Source: Methylopila henanensis
GTDB taxonomy: Bacteria; Pseudomonadota; Alphaproteobacteria; Rhizobiales; Methylopilaceae
Reading direction: 5' to 3'
Length of the DNA: 64,000 nucleotides
Assembly: GCF_042681025.1 (NCBI RefSeq)
Contig: NZ_JBHUER010000007.1
Location: forward strand, 62,001 to 126,000
Position numbers and translations under genes: made by a program. Positions 8,915 through 18,134 of this stretch are shown here, piece by piece (within the stretch, counting starts at the first letter, position 1; each line of letters begins with the position of its first letter). The notes under the pieces are model-generated. The model had not been told where the DNA came from, did no database searches, and saw nothing but the letters and a program-made list of their open reading frames with translations.

Positions 8915-10597
8915 ATGGCGAAAAAGGTCGTTTTCACAGCGGTCAAGAACGAAGGCCCGTTTCTACTTGAGTGGGTCGCATATCATATTGCGATCGGGTT
9001 CGATAAAATTCTGATCGTGTCGAATGACAGCGATGACGGTACGACAGAGATACTGAATGCTCTGGCCGCAGAGAACGTCATCGAACACTTCTATCATAAT
9101 GTGAGGCCTGAAGAATCGGCGCACGGCAAGGCGGCCGAGATCATCAACCGCAGCGGTTCGATCGCGACCGGCGACTGGGTGATGTGGCTCGACGGCGACG
9201 AGTTCCTTAACGTCCATATCGGCGACGGCACGGTCGACGCGCTGATCGAGCGGATCGGCAAGCGTCAGGGCATGCTCGTGAACTGGCACTGCTTCGGAGA
9301 CTCCGGCCACGCCGTCTTCCCCGGACGGTTCATCTCCAAGGATTTCACGCAGTCGGACACGCGCGACTACGGGCGAAACCGCCGCGTCAAGACCATCTTC
9401 CGCTGGATCGAGGGCCAGACCAGCTTCATGCGGAACCCCCACCGGCCCCGCATCTCGCCAGAAGCCGGTCTGAAGAACGCCTCTTTCCTCAACGGTCAGG
9501 GCGCGTCGCTGGACGGGAAATTCCCGACGCACAAGGAGTGGCTGAACGGCGACGAGGCGACTGCGCCGCGCTCGCTGATGCATTGCTGTTCGAGGGCGGA
9601 CTACGGAACCGACATCGCGCAGGTCAACCATTACACCGTGCGCACCAAGGACATGTATCGCCTGAAGAAGCACCGCGGGCGGTCGCACCCCAAGGTCAAG
9701 GCGAACGGCAAGGCCAACACCGAGCGTCACAACGACGATTTCTTCAACGAGTTCAACCGCAACGAGGCGTTCGACGACTCGATCCTGCGGTTCGAGCAGC
9801 GCACGGCGGAAGGCGTCGCGGCGCTTATGGCGAAGGAGGCCGTCCGCGCGGCGCACCTCGATTCGATCGAGAAGACGCGCCAGCGCATCGCCCTGATGGA
9901 GGCTGGCGAAAGCGCGCCGGCCGCGGCGGAGTCAGCGCCGGTTCCCGCTTCCGCACCGGCCCCCGATGTCGCCGGCGCCGCGCCCCAGGGCGAGAGCTAC
10001 GAGCAGCGGTTCCTCGCGCGTCGGAAATCCATCATGCCGTGGAACAAGACGCCGGACAGCGAGGTCGCACGGCAGCGAGAAGTGCAGGCGGTGCTGGCGA
10101 AGCTGGCCGGCGCCGTCTTCGGGAAGGGCAGCTACGTCTCGCCCGACGCCTACATCTTCACGACGCGGTTCCGGCTGGGCGCCCGCAGTTGGGTCGCAGG
10201 CGAGACGATCATCCGCGGCGAAGTCCGCATCGGCGACAACAGCACCGTCAACGCATATTCGCAGATCGCGGGTAAGGTGACCATCGGCTCCGGCGTCCGG
10301 ATCGCGTCGCAGGTGTCGATCTTCGGGTTCAATCACGGCTACGCCGACGTGGCGACGCCCATCTACAAGCAACCGATCTCTACGGAGGGCGTCACCATCG
10401 GCGACGGCGTCTGGATCGGCGCGAACGTCGTGGTCACCGACGGCTGCAGCATCGGCGCCAACACGATCGTCGCCGCGGGATCCGTCGTCACCAAGAGCTT
10501 CGGGGACAACCTGCTCATTGCGGGCAACCCGGCGAAGGTAATACGCAGCAGAATTGAAGCGCCTAATGTCGAGATGTTAGCAAATAAACAAACATAG
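8915..10597 (+). CDS. Glycosyltransferase 2-type domain fused to a hexapeptide-repeat acyltransferase
   Basis: 560 aa, bifunctional. Residues 1-320 are a GT-A glycosyltransferase (AVKNEGPFLLEWVAYH at the N-terminus; metal-binding DGDEF near residues 90-95). An Ala/Pro-rich linker (about 330-350) leads to a left-handed beta-helix acyltransferase (about 385-550) with hexapeptide repeats such as VRIGDNSTVNAY and VTIGDGVWIGANVVV; FNHGY supplies a likely catalytic His. The end resembles WbbJ/Maa-type O-acetyltransferases. A methyltransferase follows after 14 bp, so this pair probably makes and decorates a surface glycan. The acceptor is unknown. Confidence 0.85.
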   Translation: MAKKVVFTAVKNEGPFLLEWVAYHIAIGFDKILIVSNDSDDGTTEILNALAAENVIEHFYHNVRPEESAHGKAAEIINRSGSIATGDWVMWLDGDEFLNVHIGDGTVDALIERIGKRQGMLVNWHCFGDSGHAVFPGRFISKDFTQSDTRDYGRNRRVKTIFRWIEGQTSFMRNPHRPRISPEAGLKNASFLNGQGASLDGKFPTHKEWLNGDEATAPRSLMHCCSRADYGTDIAQVNHYTVRTKDMYRLKKHRGRSHPKVKANGKANTERHNDDFFNEFNRNEAFDDSILRFEQRTAEGVAALMAKEAVRAAHLDSIEKTRQRIALMEAGESAPAAAESAPVPASAPAPDVAGAAPQGESYEQRFLARRKSIMPWNKTPDSEVARQREVQAVLAKLAGAVFGKGSYVSPDAYIFTTRFRLGARSWVAGETIIRGEVRIGDNSTVNAYSQIAGKVTIGSGVRIASQVSIFGFNHGYADVATPIYKQPISTEGVTIGDGVWIGANVVVTDGCSIGANTIVAAGSVVTKSFGDNLLIAGNPAKVIRSRIEAPNVEMLANKQT

Positions 10598-10611
10598 AAC
10601 GGGGGAGTCAG

Positions 10612-11277
10612 ATGTCCGTCCGCGAGATCATCTACGGGGAAAATTCTCCGTATGAAGGCTTTTCGAAGAACCCAAGCCGCGTCGACATGCAGGGGTGGGG
10701 GTCGGAGCACCCGGTCTTCAAGAAGGTGATCGACGCGATCAACCCGTCGCTGATCATCGAGGTGGGCACTTGGAAGGGCGGCTCGGCCCTGCACATGGCC
10801 AAGCTGGTCCGCGAGAAAAGCCTGAACGCCGAGATCGTCTGCGTCGACACCTGGCTCGGCAATTGGCAGCACTGGGCGCGCAAAGACGGCGTGGGCAGCG
10901 TCAAGGACCTCGCCCTCGTGAATGGGTATCCGACGCTGTACTACACGTTCCTGAACAACGTCGTCTGCGCAGGCTATGAGGACATCATCACGCCATTCTC
11001 TCTGCCCGGCTATTCGGCGTACAAGTTCTTCGAGAACAAGAAGGTCAAGGCGGACATCGTCTATATCGACGGCGATCACGAATATGACGGCGTGCACCTC
11101 GACCTGCGCACCTACTGGGAGGTCGTGAAGCCCGGCGGCGTGCTCGTCGGCGACGACATCAACTGGCCGGGCGTGCGGCGCGCGGTCAAGGAGCTGTTCG
11201 AGGACAAGAACATCCCGATGAAGATCGAGGATCGCAAGTTCGTGGTGCGGAAGTCGACCGCCAAAGCGAAGAAGTGA
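10612..11277 (+). CDS. Class I SAM-dependent methyltransferase
   Basis: 221 aa. The SAM-binding glycine motif is IIEVGTWKGGSALHMAKL (residues about 45-62) and the acidic motifs are VCVDTWLG and VYIDGDHEYDGVHLDL, placing it in the Methyltransf_24/CmcI-like group. GGGGGA at 10599-10605 is a good ribosome-binding site for ATG 10612. Placement behind the glycosyltransferase fusion suggests sugar O-methylation; this is inference. Confidence 0.85.
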   Translation: MSVREIIYGENSPYEGFSKNPSRVDMQGWGSEHPVFKKVIDAINPSLIIEVGTWKGGSALHMAKLVREKSLNAEIVCVDTWLGNWQHWARKDGVGSVKDLALVNGYPTLYYTFLNNVVCAGYEDIITPFSLPGYSAYKFFENKKVKADIVYIDGDHEYDGVHLDLRTYWEVVKPGGVLVGDDINWPGVRRAVKELFEDKNIPMKIEDRKFVVRKSTAKAKK

Positions 11278-11340
11278 GCTTTTCCGCGACCGCGGCCTGA
11301 CGGGGCCGGGCCGGCGGACGATCCGCCGATCCGGCCGCCG

Positions 11341-12282
11341 TCAGTCGGGTCGCGCGATGGTCGCCGCGACGGGCTTGGTCCGGCGCTCCCGCATCAGCAG
11401 GTAAAGCCCCGACGCGATGACGACCGAGGCGCCCGCGAGGGTCCATCCGGTCGGCACGTCGCCGAACACGACGTAGCCGAGCGCGATCATGCCGATCAAT
11501 TGGCAGTAGATGAACGGCGCAAGGACCGCCGCCGGCGCCAGCCGGTAGGCTGCGATCAGAAGGAAGTGGCCGAGACCGCCGAGCGCGCCGAGCATCGCCA
11601 TGAGCCCCCAGTCGACGGCGCTCGGCCAGGTCCAGAAGAACGGCGCGGCCGGCGTCATGACCACGACGCCCACAAGGCCGGAGTAGAACAGCGTCGTCGT
11701 CGTCGGGTCGTGCCGGGCGAGCACGCGCGTCGACACCAGATAGAGCGCGTAGGCGACGCAGCCGAGGAAGGCGATTCCCGCCGCCCAGTGCAGGCCGCCG
11801 AGACCCGGCCGCGTGACGATCAGAACGCCGAGGAAGCCGACGAGGATCGCGGCCATGCGCTTCGGGCCCACCCACTCGCCGAGGATCGGCCCGGCGAGGA
11901 TCGCGACCAGGAACGGGGTCGTGAAAGTGATCGAGATGGTCTCGTCGAGCTGCAGGAAGATCAGCGCGACGAAGTTGCAGGCGGTGCAGGCGAGCAGCAT
12001 CAGCGCGCGCCCGACCTGGAGGCCTGGTCGGGCCGTCCGCATCAGCCCCGGCGTGTTCCAGGGGTTGATGAAGGGCAGCGTCAGCAGGAAGTGGAACACG
12101 TAGCGCGCCCAGACCACCTGCACCGTGTCCATGCGCCCGTTCAGGATCTTCGCGGTGGTGTCGAGGCAGCAGAAGCAGGCGAGCGCCGCCAGCATCAGGC
12201 CCACGCCCTTGAGGCGCGCGCGGCGGGCCTCGGCGCCGACGGCGTCGAGATTTCCAGCGAAACGGCGGGCGGCGTCCGCCAT
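11341..12282 (-). CDS. DMT-superfamily (EamA) transporter
   Basis: About 313 aa with ten hydrophobic segments and two EamA repeats, starting with LKGVGLMLAALACFCCLDTTAKIL and WARYVFHFLL. The start is uncertain: 12282 gives a normal-length protein, 12408 adds 42 residues of Ala/Pro-rich sequence, and a still longer frame would overlap the MarR gene. Members export amino acids, metabolites or drugs; the substrate is unknown. It lies 187 bp downstream of the MarR gene on the same strand, so the two may be functionally linked. Confidence 0.85.
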   Translation of the reverse strand: MADAARRFAGNLDAVGAEARRARLKGVGLMLAALACFCCLDTTAKILNGRMDTVQVVWARYVFHFLLTLPFINPWNTPGLMRTARPGLQVGRALMLLACTACNFVALIFLQLDETISITFTTPFLVAILAGPILGEWVGPKRMAAILVGFLGVLIVTRPGLGGLHWAAGIAFLGCVAYALYLVSTRVLARHDPTTTTLFYSGLVGVVVMTPAAPFFWTWPSAVDWGLMAMLGALGGLGHFLLIAAYRLAPAAVLAPFIYCQLIGMIALGYVVFGDVPTGWTLAGASVVIASGLYLLMRERRTKPVAATIARPD

Positions 12283-12469
12283 CAGCGAAGCGCGCCCGGG
12301 CGTCGATGTCGCGGCACGGTTGGACCTTGGTGCGGGCGGAACGGAGCCGGCGCGAAAACCCGCCGGCTCATGGGCGGCTGCCGCCGTTCCCGAAAAGCGA
12401 GCGGACATGTGTTCACGGGAGGAAAAAAAGAACAAGCCCTGACGCCATGCGCGCGGCGCATGCCGGACG

Positions 12470-12961
12470 TCACTCGAGCTCGTCGTCCGGGGCGTCCTCG
12501 ACGGGCGTCTCGTCAACGGGCGCGCCGAGCCGGCCGGCGACGTTCTTGCCCATCTTGCGCAGCAGCTTCTTGAGCCGCTTGCGCTCCTTGCCGTCGAACC
12601 CCTCGATCGCCTCGGTCTCGAGCCGCGCCCACACCGCGTCGACGGCGGCGGCGCGGAGGCGGCCCTCGGGCGTCAGGTCGACGCGCACCACGCGCCCGTC
12701 GCCATTGGTGGTCCGCCGCTCCACGAGCCCCTGCGCGGCGAGCCGGGCCACGGTCTTGGAGGCGGTCGGCGGACGGACGCGCAGCTCGGAGGCGAGGTCG
12801 CCCATGGTGCGGCCGTCGCCCGCGGCGAGCAGGTTCAGCACCTGCTCCTGGCCGGGGAACAGGCCGAGCTCCGCCAGCAACTGCGCCGCCCGCGCCCGAT
12901 GCAGCCGCGCCACATGCATGAGTTCGTAGCCGATCGTCTTCGCATACGGATTCTTGGCCAT
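12470..12961 (-). CDS. MarR-family transcriptional regulator
   Basis: 163 aa. The winged-helix DNA-binding domain spans about residues 35-115, with the recognition region GDLASELRVRPPTASKTVARLAAQGLVERRTTNGDGRVVRVDLTPEG split over helix and wing. The C-terminus is acidic (PVDETPVEDAPDDELE). Upstream of the EamA transporter on the same strand, it is a candidate regulator of it. The effector is not predictable. Confidence 0.88.
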   Translation of the reverse strand: MAKNPYAKTIGYELMHVARLHRARAAQLLAELGLFPGQEQVLNLLAAGDGRTMGDLASELRVRPPTASKTVARLAAQGLVERRTTNGDGRVVRVDLTPEGRLRAAAVDAVWARLETEAIEGFDGKERKRLKKLLRKMGKNVAGRLGAPVDETPVEDAPDDELE

Positions 12962-13066
12962 CCGAAACTCCCGGCCGCGACTGTGAAAAGCATGCGGCGC
13001 CTCGCTCTCGAAGTCGAGAGCGGCGCGGCTGAGCTGAGCCGGCTCGAAATGCGATATCATGACTTT

Positions 13067-13708
13067 ATGACGCTGATGATCACGGCATTCGGTCCGTTCG
13101 ACGGAGGCTGGAACGTCTCGGATCGGCTGCTCGACGCGCTGGAGCGCGACCGGGCGGAGGTGGAGGAGGCGTGGGGAGCGCCGGTCGCCTTCGTCCGGCT
13201 CGTCGTGGACACCGAGACGATCGAACGCCAGCTCGACGACGCGCTCGCCGAGGTCCGACCGTCGCACCTCCTGCTGATGGGGCAGGCGGCCGCGCGGGAC
13301 GGCCTGACGCTCGAACGCGCCGCCCGCAACCGTCGCGACCTCGCCGCGCCCGACGCCTGCGGTCGCCGCGGCCCGCTCGGGCCGGTGCGCGCCGGCGGGC
13401 CCGACCTCCGCGCCGCCACCTGGCCCGATCTCGCGGGCGCCGCCGCGGCGCTCGCGCAGGCCGGGTTTTCGGCCACGGTCTCCGACGACGCCGGCGCGCA
13501 TCTCTGCAATCAGGCGCTCTACCTCGCGCTGGAGCGCGCAGGTCCGCCCGCGACCTTCCTGCATCTGCCGCCATGCGCGGAGCAGGTCGCGGACCGCGTC
13601 CCCGCGGCGCTGCGGCGACCGAAGGCTCCGCGTCTGACGATCGCCGAGATGGCGCGTGCGGTCGGCGTCGTTCTGCGGCATACCCGGACGATCGCCGCCG
13701 CCGCGTGA
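13067..13708 (+). CDS. pcp: Pyroglutamyl-peptidase I family protein
   Basis: 213 aa, cysteine peptidase C15 fold that removes N-terminal pyroglutamate. The N-terminus LMITAFGPFDGGWNVS is diagnostic. The triad is visible: Glu in LERAARN, Cys in GAHLCNQALYLAL (near residue 148) and His in TFLHLPP. ATG 13067 gives the standard N-terminus; a longer frame upstream overlaps the divergent MarR start. The next gene begins 24 bp downstream and is probably cotranscribed. Confidence 0.88.
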   Translation: MTLMITAFGPFDGGWNVSDRLLDALERDRAEVEEAWGAPVAFVRLVVDTETIERQLDDALAEVRPSHLLLMGQAAARDGLTLERAARNRRDLAAPDACGRRGPLGPVRAGGPDLRAATWPDLAGAAAALAQAGFSATVSDDAGAHLCNQALYLALERAGPPATFLHLPPCAEQVADRVPAALRRPKAPRLTIAEMARAVGVVLRHTRTIAAAA

Positions 13709-13732
13709 CGCGGCCTTCGCGCAGGAGTTTCG

Positions 13733-14545
13733 ATGGCAGGGCCGCGCCGCCGCTGGACCGACATGACCACGGAGGATTTTCGCGAGGGCGACGTCGCGTC
13801 GTGGATCGCGGCGCTGCCGGTCGCGGCCGTGGAGCAGCATGGCCCGCATCTGCCGCTCGGCGTCGACGTCATGCTGGGCGAAGGCTACCTCGAACGGGCG
13901 CTGGCGCTCGCGCCCGACGACCTGCCGGTGACGGCGCTGCCGACACAGGCGGTCGGCCTGTCGCCGGAGCATCTCGCCTTTCCCGGCACGCTGACGCTGT
14001 CGCCGGAAACCGTCATCCGCGCCTGGACCGAGATCGGGGCCTCGGTGGCCCGCGCCGGCGTCCGCAAGATCCTGTTCATCAACAGCCATGGCGGCAACTC
14101 GGCTGTGCTCGACGTCGTGGCCCGCGCGCTCCGGGTCGAGCACGGCATGCTCGCGGTCGTCACGAGCTGGCACCGGCTGGGCTATCCCGACGGCCTCTTT
14201 TCGGCCGAGGAGCTGCGCAACGGAATCCACGGCGGCGAGATTGAGACGTCGGTGATGCTGAAGCTGCGCCCCGATCTCGTGCGCCGTGACAGGGCGGACG
14301 ATTTCCGCTCCGCCGCCTACGGCATGGAGCGCGACTACGCCCGCCTGAGAACCTCGACGCCGGCCGGCTTCGGATGGATGAGCCAGGATCTGCACCCGTC
14401 CGGCGCGATCGGGAACGCGGCGGCGGCGACGTCGGCCAAGGGCGAAGCGGCTCTCGCGCACGGCGCCGCCGCCTTCATCGAGCTGCTGCGCGACATGCAC
14501 CGCTTCCCCGTGGACAGCCTCGGAACCGCCGCCGGCGCGCCATGA
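13733..14545 (+). CDS. Creatininase-family metal-dependent amidohydrolase
   Basis: 270 aa. Metal-binding residues of the creatininase/mycofactocin MftE family are seen in VEQHGPHLPLGVD (Glu, His, Asp), NSHGGNS and IHGGEIETSVML. Family members hydrolyse cyclic amides or trim peptides; the substrate here is unknown. It follows the pyroglutamyl peptidase closely, which could mean a shared role in handling cyclised amino acids, but this is inference. Confidence 0.85.
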   Translation: MAGPRRRWTDMTTEDFREGDVASWIAALPVAAVEQHGPHLPLGVDVMLGEGYLERALALAPDDLPVTALPTQAVGLSPEHLAFPGTLTLSPETVIRAWTEIGASVARAGVRKILFINSHGGNSAVLDVVARALRVEHGMLAVVTSWHRLGYPDGLFSAEELRNGIHGGEIETSVMLKLRPDLVRRDRADDFRSAAYGMERDYARLRTSTPAGFGWMSQDLHPSGAIGNAAAATSAKGEAALAHGAAAFIELLRDMHRFPVDSLGTAAGAP

Positions 14546-14625
14546 AGCCGCGTCGAGGCTCGACAAGCGCCGCTGCGGCGCTCACCATGCCGCCCAACAG
14601 CGAAGAACGGGAGGGAGACCGTCGT

Positions 14626-14838
14626 ATGCCGGACACGCGCCAGGAAGGCGAACTGATCCAGGGCCTCGCCGTGATCGAGACCACCGAGACCGACAACGTG
14701 CTGCGTTGGGACGGGACCTCGGTCTATGTCGAGCACGACGTCTATCACAACGGCCAGCTCGTTCACCGCAAGTACCGCCGCAAGGTCACGCCCGAGGTCG
14801 CCCGCGCGCTGCTCAGCGTCATCGTGAAGGCGTCCTGA
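14626..14838 (+). CDS. Small conserved hypothetical protein
   Basis: 70 aa. ATG 14626 was chosen for its ribosome-binding site GGGAGGGAG at 14609-14617; an ATG at 14542 that overlaps the previous stop would add 28 low-complexity residues. Short beta-rich protein (DNVLRWDGTSVYVEHDVYHNGQLVHRKYRRKV), no cysteines, no signal peptide. I do not recognise a family. Confidence 0.6.
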   Translation: MPDTRQEGELIQGLAVIETTETDNVLRWDGTSVYVEHDVYHNGQLVHRKYRRKVTPEVARALLSVIVKAS

Positions 14839-14868
14839 CGGCCTCGGCGGCGCGCCGGTAGGCGCCCC

Positions 14869-14889
14869 CTCTCAGCGTCGCTCTGAGAG
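14869..14889. terminator. Symmetric hairpin between convergent genes
   Basis: A perfect 7-bp stem CTCTCAG/CTGAGAG closes a 7-nt loop between the small gene and engB, which converge. There is no T-run, so it may be a weak bidirectional terminator. A 13-bp direct repeat CTCAGCGTCGCTC at 14871-14883 recurs at 14899-14911 over the engB stop, suggesting a local duplication. Confidence 0.4.
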
Positions 14890-14899
14890 ACGACGCTTC

Positions 14900-15550
14900 T
14901 CAGCGTCGCTCGGAGATCAGCCGGGCGATGGCGGCGCGGGTCTCGGGCACGCCGAGGCCCTCGCGGCTCGAGGTGGCGAGCACCTCGGGGTAGGCCGCCG
15001 GGCGCCGCGACAGCGCCTTCAGCGTGTCGGCGATCCGTCCCTCGCGCTCGCCCTTCGGCACATGGTCGAACTTTGTCAGCACGATCTGGTACGAGGTCGC
15101 GGCCTGGTCCAGCACGCCGAGCACGTCCTCGTCGACCGTCTTCAGCCCGTGCCGGCCGTCGATCAGCACCAGCACGCGCGCGAGGCTGGCGCGGCCGCGC
15201 AGGTAGGCCTTCACTAGCCCGGTCCAGGCGCGCACCTGCTCCACCGGAGCCTGCGCGTAGCCGTAGCCCGGCATGTCGACGATATAGGCCTGGCCGCCGA
15301 GGTCGAAATAATTGAGCTGCTGGGTGCGGCCGGGCGTGTTGGAGGTCTTCGCCAGCGTCTTGCGGCCCGTCAGCGCGTTGACGAGGCTCGACTTGCCGAC
15401 GTTGGAGCGTCCGGCGAGCGCGATCTCGGGCCGGTCCATCGCAGGCAGCTGCTCGAGCCTCGCCGCGCCCATGACGAAATCGCACGGCCCCGCGAACAGC
15501 TTGCGGCCGATCTCGGGGAACGGGTCGTCTTCGGTGGGCGTGTCGGTCAT
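14900..15550 (-). CDS. engB: Ribosome-biogenesis GTPase YihA/EngB
   Basis: 216 aa, normal length. G1 GRSNVGKSS, G3 DMPGYG, G4 TKFD and G5 ATSS are intact, with the family block TPGRTQQLNYF between G1 and G3. It assists 50S assembly. The start at 15550 (MTDTPTEDD) gives the usual N-terminus; a 29-residue extension upstream would run back into the yidC terminator. Confidence 0.95.
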   Translation of the reverse strand: MTDTPTEDDPFPEIGRKLFAGPCDFVMGAARLEQLPAMDRPEIALAGRSNVGKSSLVNALTGRKTLAKTSNTPGRTQQLNYFDLGGQAYIVDMPGYGYAQAPVEQVRAWTGLVKAYLRGRASLARVLVLIDGRHGLKTVDEDVLGVLDQAATSYQIVLTKFDHVPKGEREGRIADTLKALSRRPAAYPEVLATSSREGLGVPETRAAIARLISERR

Positions 15551-15605
15551 CGGGGTCGCGGCTCGCTTCGGCTGCCGTCGGGGACGGGCGGCGCCATCCC
15601 GAACG

Positions 15606-15633
15606 AAAAAGGGCCGGGCGTCGAGCCCGGCCC
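15606..15633 (-). terminator. Intrinsic terminator after yidC
   Basis: On the minus strand a 9-bp GC stem (GGGCCGGGC/GCCCGGCCC, 5-nt loop) is followed by TTTTT. It lies between yidC and engB and should reduce read-through into engB. Confidence 0.85.
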
Positions 15634-15667
15634 GCATCTTCAGGCCGCCCCTCGGGACGGCGTCCCG

Positions 15668-17476
15668 TCAGGGCTTGGCGGTGTCCGCCGGTTTCGGCTT
15701 CTTCCGGAACACCTCGAGCGTGTTGCCCAGGATGTCCGGCTTCACGCCCTGCCGCCGCATGATCACCCACTGCTGGATGATCGACAGGAAGTTGTTCCAC
15801 GACCAGTAGATCACGAGGCCGGCCGGGAACGACGCCAGCAGGAAGGTGAAGAACACCGGCATCCAGTTGAAGATCATGGCCTGCGCCGGGTCCGGCGGAG
15901 CCGGGTTCAGGCGCATCTGCACGAACATCGTCACGCCCATGATCAGCGGCCAGATGCCGATCAGCAGGAAGTGCGGCACGTCATAGGGCAGCAGGCCGAA
16001 CAGGTTGAACAGCGAGGTCGGGTCCGGCGCGGCGAGGTCGTGGATCCAGCCGAAGAACGGCGCGTGCCGCATCTCGATGGTCACGAACAGCACCTTGTAC
16101 AGCGCGAAGAACACCGGGATCTGCACCACGATCGGCAGGCAGCCGGCCAGCGGATTGATCTTCTCCCGCTTGTACAGCTCCATGAGCTGCTGCTGCTGCT
16201 TCACCTTGTCGTCGGCGTAGCGGTCCCGGATCTTCATCATCTCCGGCTGGACAAGCTTCATCTTCGACATCGAGACGTAGGACTTGTTCGCCAGCGGGAA
16301 GAACACGAGCTTCAGCAGCACCGTGACGATCAGGATCGCCACGCCGAAATTGCCCACGAGCTTGAAGAAGAAATCGAGCGCGTAGAACATCGGCTTGGTG
16401 ATGAAGTGGAACCAGCCCCAGTCGATCAGCAGCTCGAACTTGCGGATGCCGAGTTCGCGCTCGTAGCGGTCGATCGCCTCGACCTGCTTGGCGCCGGCGA
16501 ACAGGCGTCCCGTCACCTCGGCCGTCGCGCCGGGAGCGACCGTCATCTGCTCGAGCAGGTAGTCGGCCTGGTAGCTGCGGCCGCCGTCCTCGGTCGTGGC
16601 GAAGCGGGCGGTGTAGGGCTTGTCCTGGGGCGGCGCGAGCGTCGCGGCCCAGTACTTGTCGGTGATGCCGAGCCAGCCGCCGGTGACCTTGAAGGTCCGG
16701 GACTTCTGCTCGGCGAGCTTCTTGTAGGCGATCTCCTGCAGGCCCTCGTCGCCGAGCACGCCGATCAGGCCCTCGTGGAGGATGTAGTAGCCCGAGACGA
16801 CGGGCTCGCCATGGCGCGAGATCAGCGCGTAGGGGAACAGCGAGGCCGGCTGGTCGCCAGAGTTGGCGACGCTGTCCTTGACCGTGAACAGGAAGTCCTT
16901 GTCGACCGAGATGGTGCGCCGGAAGGTCAGGCCCTGGCCGTTGTCCCAGGTCAGCGTCACCGGGTTCTGGGTGGTGAGCGGGCCGGTGGTTTCGGCCTTC
17001 CACTCGGTCTGGGCGTTCGGCAGCGCGGCCGTCCCGCCGGGCGCGTTCACGAAGCCGAACTCGGCGTAGTAGGGCTGGGGGCTCCCGAGCGGCGCGAACA
17101 GCACGATCTCCGGGCTCTTCGGGTCCACCGTCTCGTGGTAGTCCTTGAGCGTGACGTCGTCGACGCGGCCGCCGATCAGCGCGATCGAACCATGCAGGCG
17201 GTCGGCGTCGATCGGGATGCGCGGGCTGTCGCGCAGCGCGCCCTCGCGGGTCTTCTGAGTCGCGGGCGGCGGAGCGGCGGAGGGCGCGCCCGGCTGCGGG
17301 ACGGCGGCGCCGCCCGGCTGGGGCGCGCCGTTCGCGGCCTTGTCCTGTGTCAGAGCCTGCTGCGTGGCCTGCTGCTCGCGCTGGGCCTCGATCTGCGGCC
17401 GCGCGAAGAAATACTGCCAGCCGATGAGCACCAGCGCCGACAGGGCGATCGCGAGAATCGTGTTGCGGTTGTCCAT
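15668..17476 (-). CDS. yidC: Membrane protein insertase YidC
   Basis: 602 aa. N-terminal anchor NTILAIALSALVLIGWQYFF, Ala/Pro-rich linker, a periplasmic beta-sandwich (about 110-370) and the conserved insertase core from FFKLVGNFGVAILIVTVLLKLVFFPLANKSY to the C-terminus. It inserts proteins into the inner membrane with or without SecYEG. Start at 17476 (MDNRNTI), the standard N-terminus. It follows rnpA by 13 bp; the usual small yidD gene between them is absent. Confidence 0.97.
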   Translation of the reverse strand: MDNRNTILAIALSALVLIGWQYFFARPQIEAQREQQATQQALTQDKAANGAPQPGGAAVPQPGAPSAAPPPATQKTREGALRDSPRIPIDADRLHGSIALIGGRVDDVTLKDYHETVDPKSPEIVLFAPLGSPQPYYAEFGFVNAPGGTAALPNAQTEWKAETTGPLTTQNPVTLTWDNGQGLTFRRTISVDKDFLFTVKDSVANSGDQPASLFPYALISRHGEPVVSGYYILHEGLIGVLGDEGLQEIAYKKLAEQKSRTFKVTGGWLGITDKYWAATLAPPQDKPYTARFATTEDGGRSYQADYLLEQMTVAPGATAEVTGRLFAGAKQVEAIDRYERELGIRKFELLIDWGWFHFITKPMFYALDFFFKLVGNFGVAILIVTVLLKLVFFPLANKSYVSMSKMKLVQPEMMKIRDRYADDKVKQQQQLMELYKREKINPLAGCLPIVVQIPVFFALYKVLFVTIEMRHAPFFGWIHDLAAPDPTSLFNLFGLLPYDVPHFLLIGIWPLIMGVTMFVQMRLNPAPPDPAQAMIFNWMPVFFTFLLASFPAGLVIYWSWNNFLSIIQQWVIMRRQGVKPDILGNTLEVFRKKPKPADTAKP

Positions 17477-17489
17477 CGTCGTCCGCGTG

Positions 17490-17924
17490 TCAGGCGAGCC
17501 GGTCGTTCGGCGGGGAATCGGGGGCGGGAGAGCGTTCCGGAGCGGCGTCGTCACGCCGGGGCGCGCGGCCGAGGCGGCCATGGGCGCGCCTCACGGCCTC
17601 GCCGAGATCGCGGACGATCCGGTCGAACTTGGCGTCGAGCACGGCGCGGCGCGCCACCAGCACGTAGTCGCAGCCCGAGCGGGCGGCGCCGGGAAGCGCG
17701 AGCGCGACGGCCGCGCGCAGGCGCCGCTTCATCCGGCTGCGCTCGACCGAGCCGCCGACGCGCTTCGTCACGGTGAGGCCGACGCGCGGGGTCGCCGCGG
17801 GGTCGCCGCGGTCGAGGACCTGCAGTCCGATGAGCGGGCCGCCGATCTTCACCGCGTCGCGCGTCGCAGCCACGAAATCGGCGCGGCGGCGCAGGGTTTC
17901 GAGACCGGCCGCGGCGCGAGGCAT
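17490..17924 (-). CDS. rnpA: Ribonuclease P protein component
   Basis: 144 aa. Contains the RnpA core RVGLTVTKRVGGSVERSRMKRRLRAAV (RNR-type motif, residues about 50-80). It binds the RNase P RNA for tRNA 5' processing. Start at 17924 is 8 bp downstream of the rpmH stop, the classic rpmH-rnpA arrangement. The C-terminal 25 residues are Arg/Pro-rich and variable. Confidence 0.93.
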   Translation of the reverse strand: MPRAAAGLETLRRRADFVAATRDAVKIGGPLIGLQVLDRGDPAATPRVGLTVTKRVGGSVERSRMKRRLRAAVALALPGAARSGCDYVLVARRAVLDAKFDRIVRDLGEAVRRAHGRLGRAPRRDDAAPERSPAPDSPPNDRLA

Positions 17925-17932
17925 GTCCGGCG

Positions 17933-18067
17933 TCAGGCGCTGAGGCGCTTGCGGCCCTTGGCGCGACGGGCCGCGATCACCTTGCGGCCGCCGACGGTCG
18001 CCATGCGCGCGCGGAAGCCGTGGCGGCGCTTGCGGACGAGCTTGCTGGGCTGATAGGTCCGTTTCAC
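17933..18067 (-). CDS. rpmH: 50S ribosomal protein L34
   Basis: 44 aa, basic, the exact length expected, with KRTYQPSKLVRKRRHGFRAR at the N-terminus and RRAKGRKRLSA at the end. The start codon is GTG at 18065-18067; the longer frame upstream is not L34. First gene of rpmH-rnpA-yidC, preceded by a clear sigma-70 promoter. Confidence 0.97.
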   Translation of the reverse strand: MKRTYQPSKLVRKRRHGFRARMATVGGRKVIAARRAKGRKRLSA

Positions 18068-18134
18068 GGGTCTCTTCTCCGGTCGGCGCCGCCAAGTCCG
18101 CCCCGCCCTTCGGCGGGACCGGCGCGACGCGGTC

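Noticed and set aside
15971..17776. 601-codon plus-strand ORF over yidC
   Set aside because: Antisense to yidC, low-complexity charged sequence.
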